From the NCBI GenBank assembly GCA_019637395.1, contig JAHBVR010000021.1, forward strand, positions 78,667-142,666: a stretch of DNA of 64,000 nucleotides. The letters run 5' to 3'. The notes below the pieces were generated by a model. The model had not been told where the DNA came from. It ran no database searches and saw only the letters and a program-made list of their open reading frames with translations. Both the position numbers and the translations under genes were made by a program. This DNA is from Vulcanimicrobiota bacterium (GTDB taxonomy: Bacteria; Vulcanimicrobiota; Xenobia; Xenobiales; JADMJV01). Below, piece by piece: positions 62,999-64,000 of the stretch (positions within the stretch are counted from its first letter, which is position 1; the number at the start of each line of letters is the position of its first letter).

Positions 62999-63439
62999 AT
63001 GGCATTTCCTATCGGTCAGAACCAGGGGCAGTTTATCGCTCCCCAACGCACTCAAGGCAACTTCCAGCAGGCGGTGCAACGTCTCGGCCAGGCCCAGCAG
63101 CAGCCACAGTACCAGGGTCTGGCGGGTCCAAGTCAGGACGCGATGCTAAGCTTCAGTCCCGAGGCCATGGAGCAAATGGCGCAAAGTCAGTCGATGCCGC
63201 CCGGGTCGGGTCCCAGCCCCGATCAATTGGAATCGCAGATTCAGAGCGGTGACTTGCAGGGGGCGCTGAACACCATCGCTCAACTGGACGCCAATCGTCC
63301 CGGTCAGGGCACGGATCCCAACCAGGCCCTAAAAACCCAACTGAAGGAACTTCTGCAACAGGGGGACCAACAGGGCGCCGAGGAGACGCTGGAGCAAATC
63401 AAGGCCAATCGGCCGTCCGGCCCTCCACCCGGGCAATAG
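62999..63439 (+). CDS. Gln-rich protein with helical tail
   Basis: A ~146-residue protein with no signal peptide: an N-terminal Gln/Pro-rich stretch (FQQAVQRLGQAQQQPQYQGL), a Ser/Met-rich middle (SPEAMEQMAQSQSMPPGSGP), then two short helix pairs (QLESQIQSGDLQGALNTIAQ and LLQQGDQQGAEETLEQIKAN) that look like tetratricopeptide-type units. The ATG at 62999 is six bases after AGGAGG; 62996 is another Met. Function unknown. Confidence 0.72.
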   Translation: MAFPIGQNQGQFIAPQRTQGNFQQAVQRLGQAQQQPQYQGLAGPSQDAMLSFSPEAMEQMAQSQSMPPGSGPSPDQLESQIQSGDLQGALNTIAQLDANRPGQGTDPNQALKTQLKELLQQGDQQGAEETLEQIKANRPSGPPPGQ

Positions 63440-63496
63440 GGCGAAGCGGCGCTGGCCCTGGCTCAGAAAGGACTCGAGCTTCCCGTGAGTCAGGGA

Positions 63497-63521
63497 GGAT
63501 GGAGGCCGCCGGCCTCCATCC
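63497..63521. repeat. Perfect 11 bp inverted repeat
   Basis: GGATGGAGGCC and its complement GGCCTCCATCC are separated by three bases. No T-run follows. It lies in the ~250 bp gap between the Gln-rich protein gene and the frameshifted last gene. The gap also holds open, stop-interrupted frames but no gene I can support. Confidence 0.6.
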
Positions 63522-63686
63522 CCAGCAGGTCTTCCGAGCTCACGGCGGCCGCCTCACTGGGGTAAAATAGCACCATCTCGAGGCGGCCGAGCTGGCTCCG
63601 CTCTATCCCCATTGGGAGAGTTTTCTGAAGATGGACCCGGATGGAACGTTCCTGACACCCGCCCTGAGCGGCTTGTTGGGAGTGGC

Positions 63687-64000
63687 ATGAGCACCACCTG
63701 GGTTTTCCCGGGGGCATGATCCCCTTGCGCTGCACCGGAGCCGAGCCTGAAAATACGAGCTGCGATAAGCTCTCCATTCTCAACACCGGCATTCAGGAAA
63801 GCCAACTGGAACTGGTCTTCTACTACTCCGATCGGGGTCCGATTAGGCCCTACCGACTAAAAGTTCCGGCACAACGGATCTTCGCCTTTCGCATCAACGA
63901 TTTGATCGATCCGCAGGCGGTTCCTCTCAAGACCGACTACGCCCTGGTGCTGACCGCCAGCCGCCCCGTTTTTGTCCAGTTCACTCGTAAAGATATTAGT
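63687..64000 (+). pseudogene. Sensory rhodopsin transducer-like (ASRT) gene, frameshifted, off window end
   Basis: From the ATG at 63687 the frame reads MSTTWVFPGA and then stops. One base over, the frame reads GGMIPLRCTGAEP, FYYSDRGPIRPYRLKVPA and FRINDLIDPQAVPLKTDYAL and stays open to base 64000. Joined, it matches the Anabaena sensory rhodopsin transducer (ASRT) family in order and spacing. The break is at a run of five Gs (63710-63714); adding one G restores the frame. It may be a real disruption or a sequencing error. No rhodopsin gene is in view, and most family members are not rhodopsin-linked. Confidence 0.8.

Noticed and set aside
63440..63686. Small ORFs and gene-like translations in the gap before the ASRT-like gene.
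   Set aside because: Each is interrupted by stops or lacks a ribosome site and no family match is visible; they may be remnants of an eroded gene but I cannot support it.

Overview
The window is a GC-rich (by eye near 58-60 %), tightly packed bacterial chromosome segment with short intergenic gaps and many 1-50 bp overlaps between both same-strand and convergent genes. I found no rRNA, tRNA, CRISPR array, intact insertion sequence or phage gene. The cell is probably a diderm, signalling-rich heterotroph: there is a filamentous-haemagglutinin-type exoprotein, type IV pilus/type II secretion pseudopilins, KatG, AceK, two Ser/Thr kinases, several two-component systems and a diguanylate cyclase. 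No gene here fixes the phylum, so I leave it open.

Layout. 0-6.9 kb: a partial UPF0210 gene, an EVE-domain protein, a metal-type sensor kinase/regulator pair transcribed leftward, then a rightward SulP transporter with a second regulator/kinase pair. 6.9-12.8 kb: a PLP-dependent decarboxylase, a membrane protein, a hybrid histidine kinase and an MHS-type MFS transporter. 12.8-20.9 kb: a 991-residue protein built of tandem ~70-residue repeats, followed by a GspF/PilC protein and four pilin-like genes, the last of which carries an Ig-like and a beta-propeller region. 20.9-27.5 kb: a ~1970-residue filamentous haemagglutinin, divergent from a gene whose N-terminus resembles the GspF cytoplasmic arm. 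27.5-34.9 kb: small secreted proteins, a macro-domain protein, DedA and a glycerophosphodiesterase, a PknB-type kinase and a DUF2807 lipoprotein. 34.9-46.5 kb: a GFA-family protein, an ADP-ribosylglycohydrolase, a CHASE3 kinase with its receiver, a lipid-synthase-like membrane protein coupled to an alpha/beta hydrolase, AceK, an RlmM-like methyltransferase and a ComP-like kinase with a degenerate ATPase end. 46.5-53.7 kb: a decayed Rpn-type nuclease/transposase tail, a diguanylate cyclase whose start codon lies in a perfect hairpin, a CHASE2 Ser/Thr kinase, an endonuclease/phosphatase-fold protein and a possible clan CD-like protein. 53.8-64.0 kb: KatG, a split chromate transporter, a secreted WD40-caspase-like protein coupled to a TPR protein, a Clp_N-only protein, a Q-rich protein and a frameshifted sensory-rhodopsin-transducer-like gene running off the end.

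Common themes are sensing (five histidine kinases or kinase-like proteins, four stand-alone receiver regulators, two Ser/Thr kinases, one GGDEF protein), surface structures (pilins, haemagglutinin, secreted repeat proteins) and ADP-ribose handling (a macro domain and an ADP-ribosylglycohydrolase 7 kb apart). Several proteins share a short N-terminal leader with a D-x-[FY] motif followed by a hydrophobic segment. Four small or broken genes fall below common ORF length cutoffs: a 54-residue ORF at 30163, a 44-residue ORF at 61819-61953, the Rpn remnant near 46.7 kb and the frameshifted gene at 63687.
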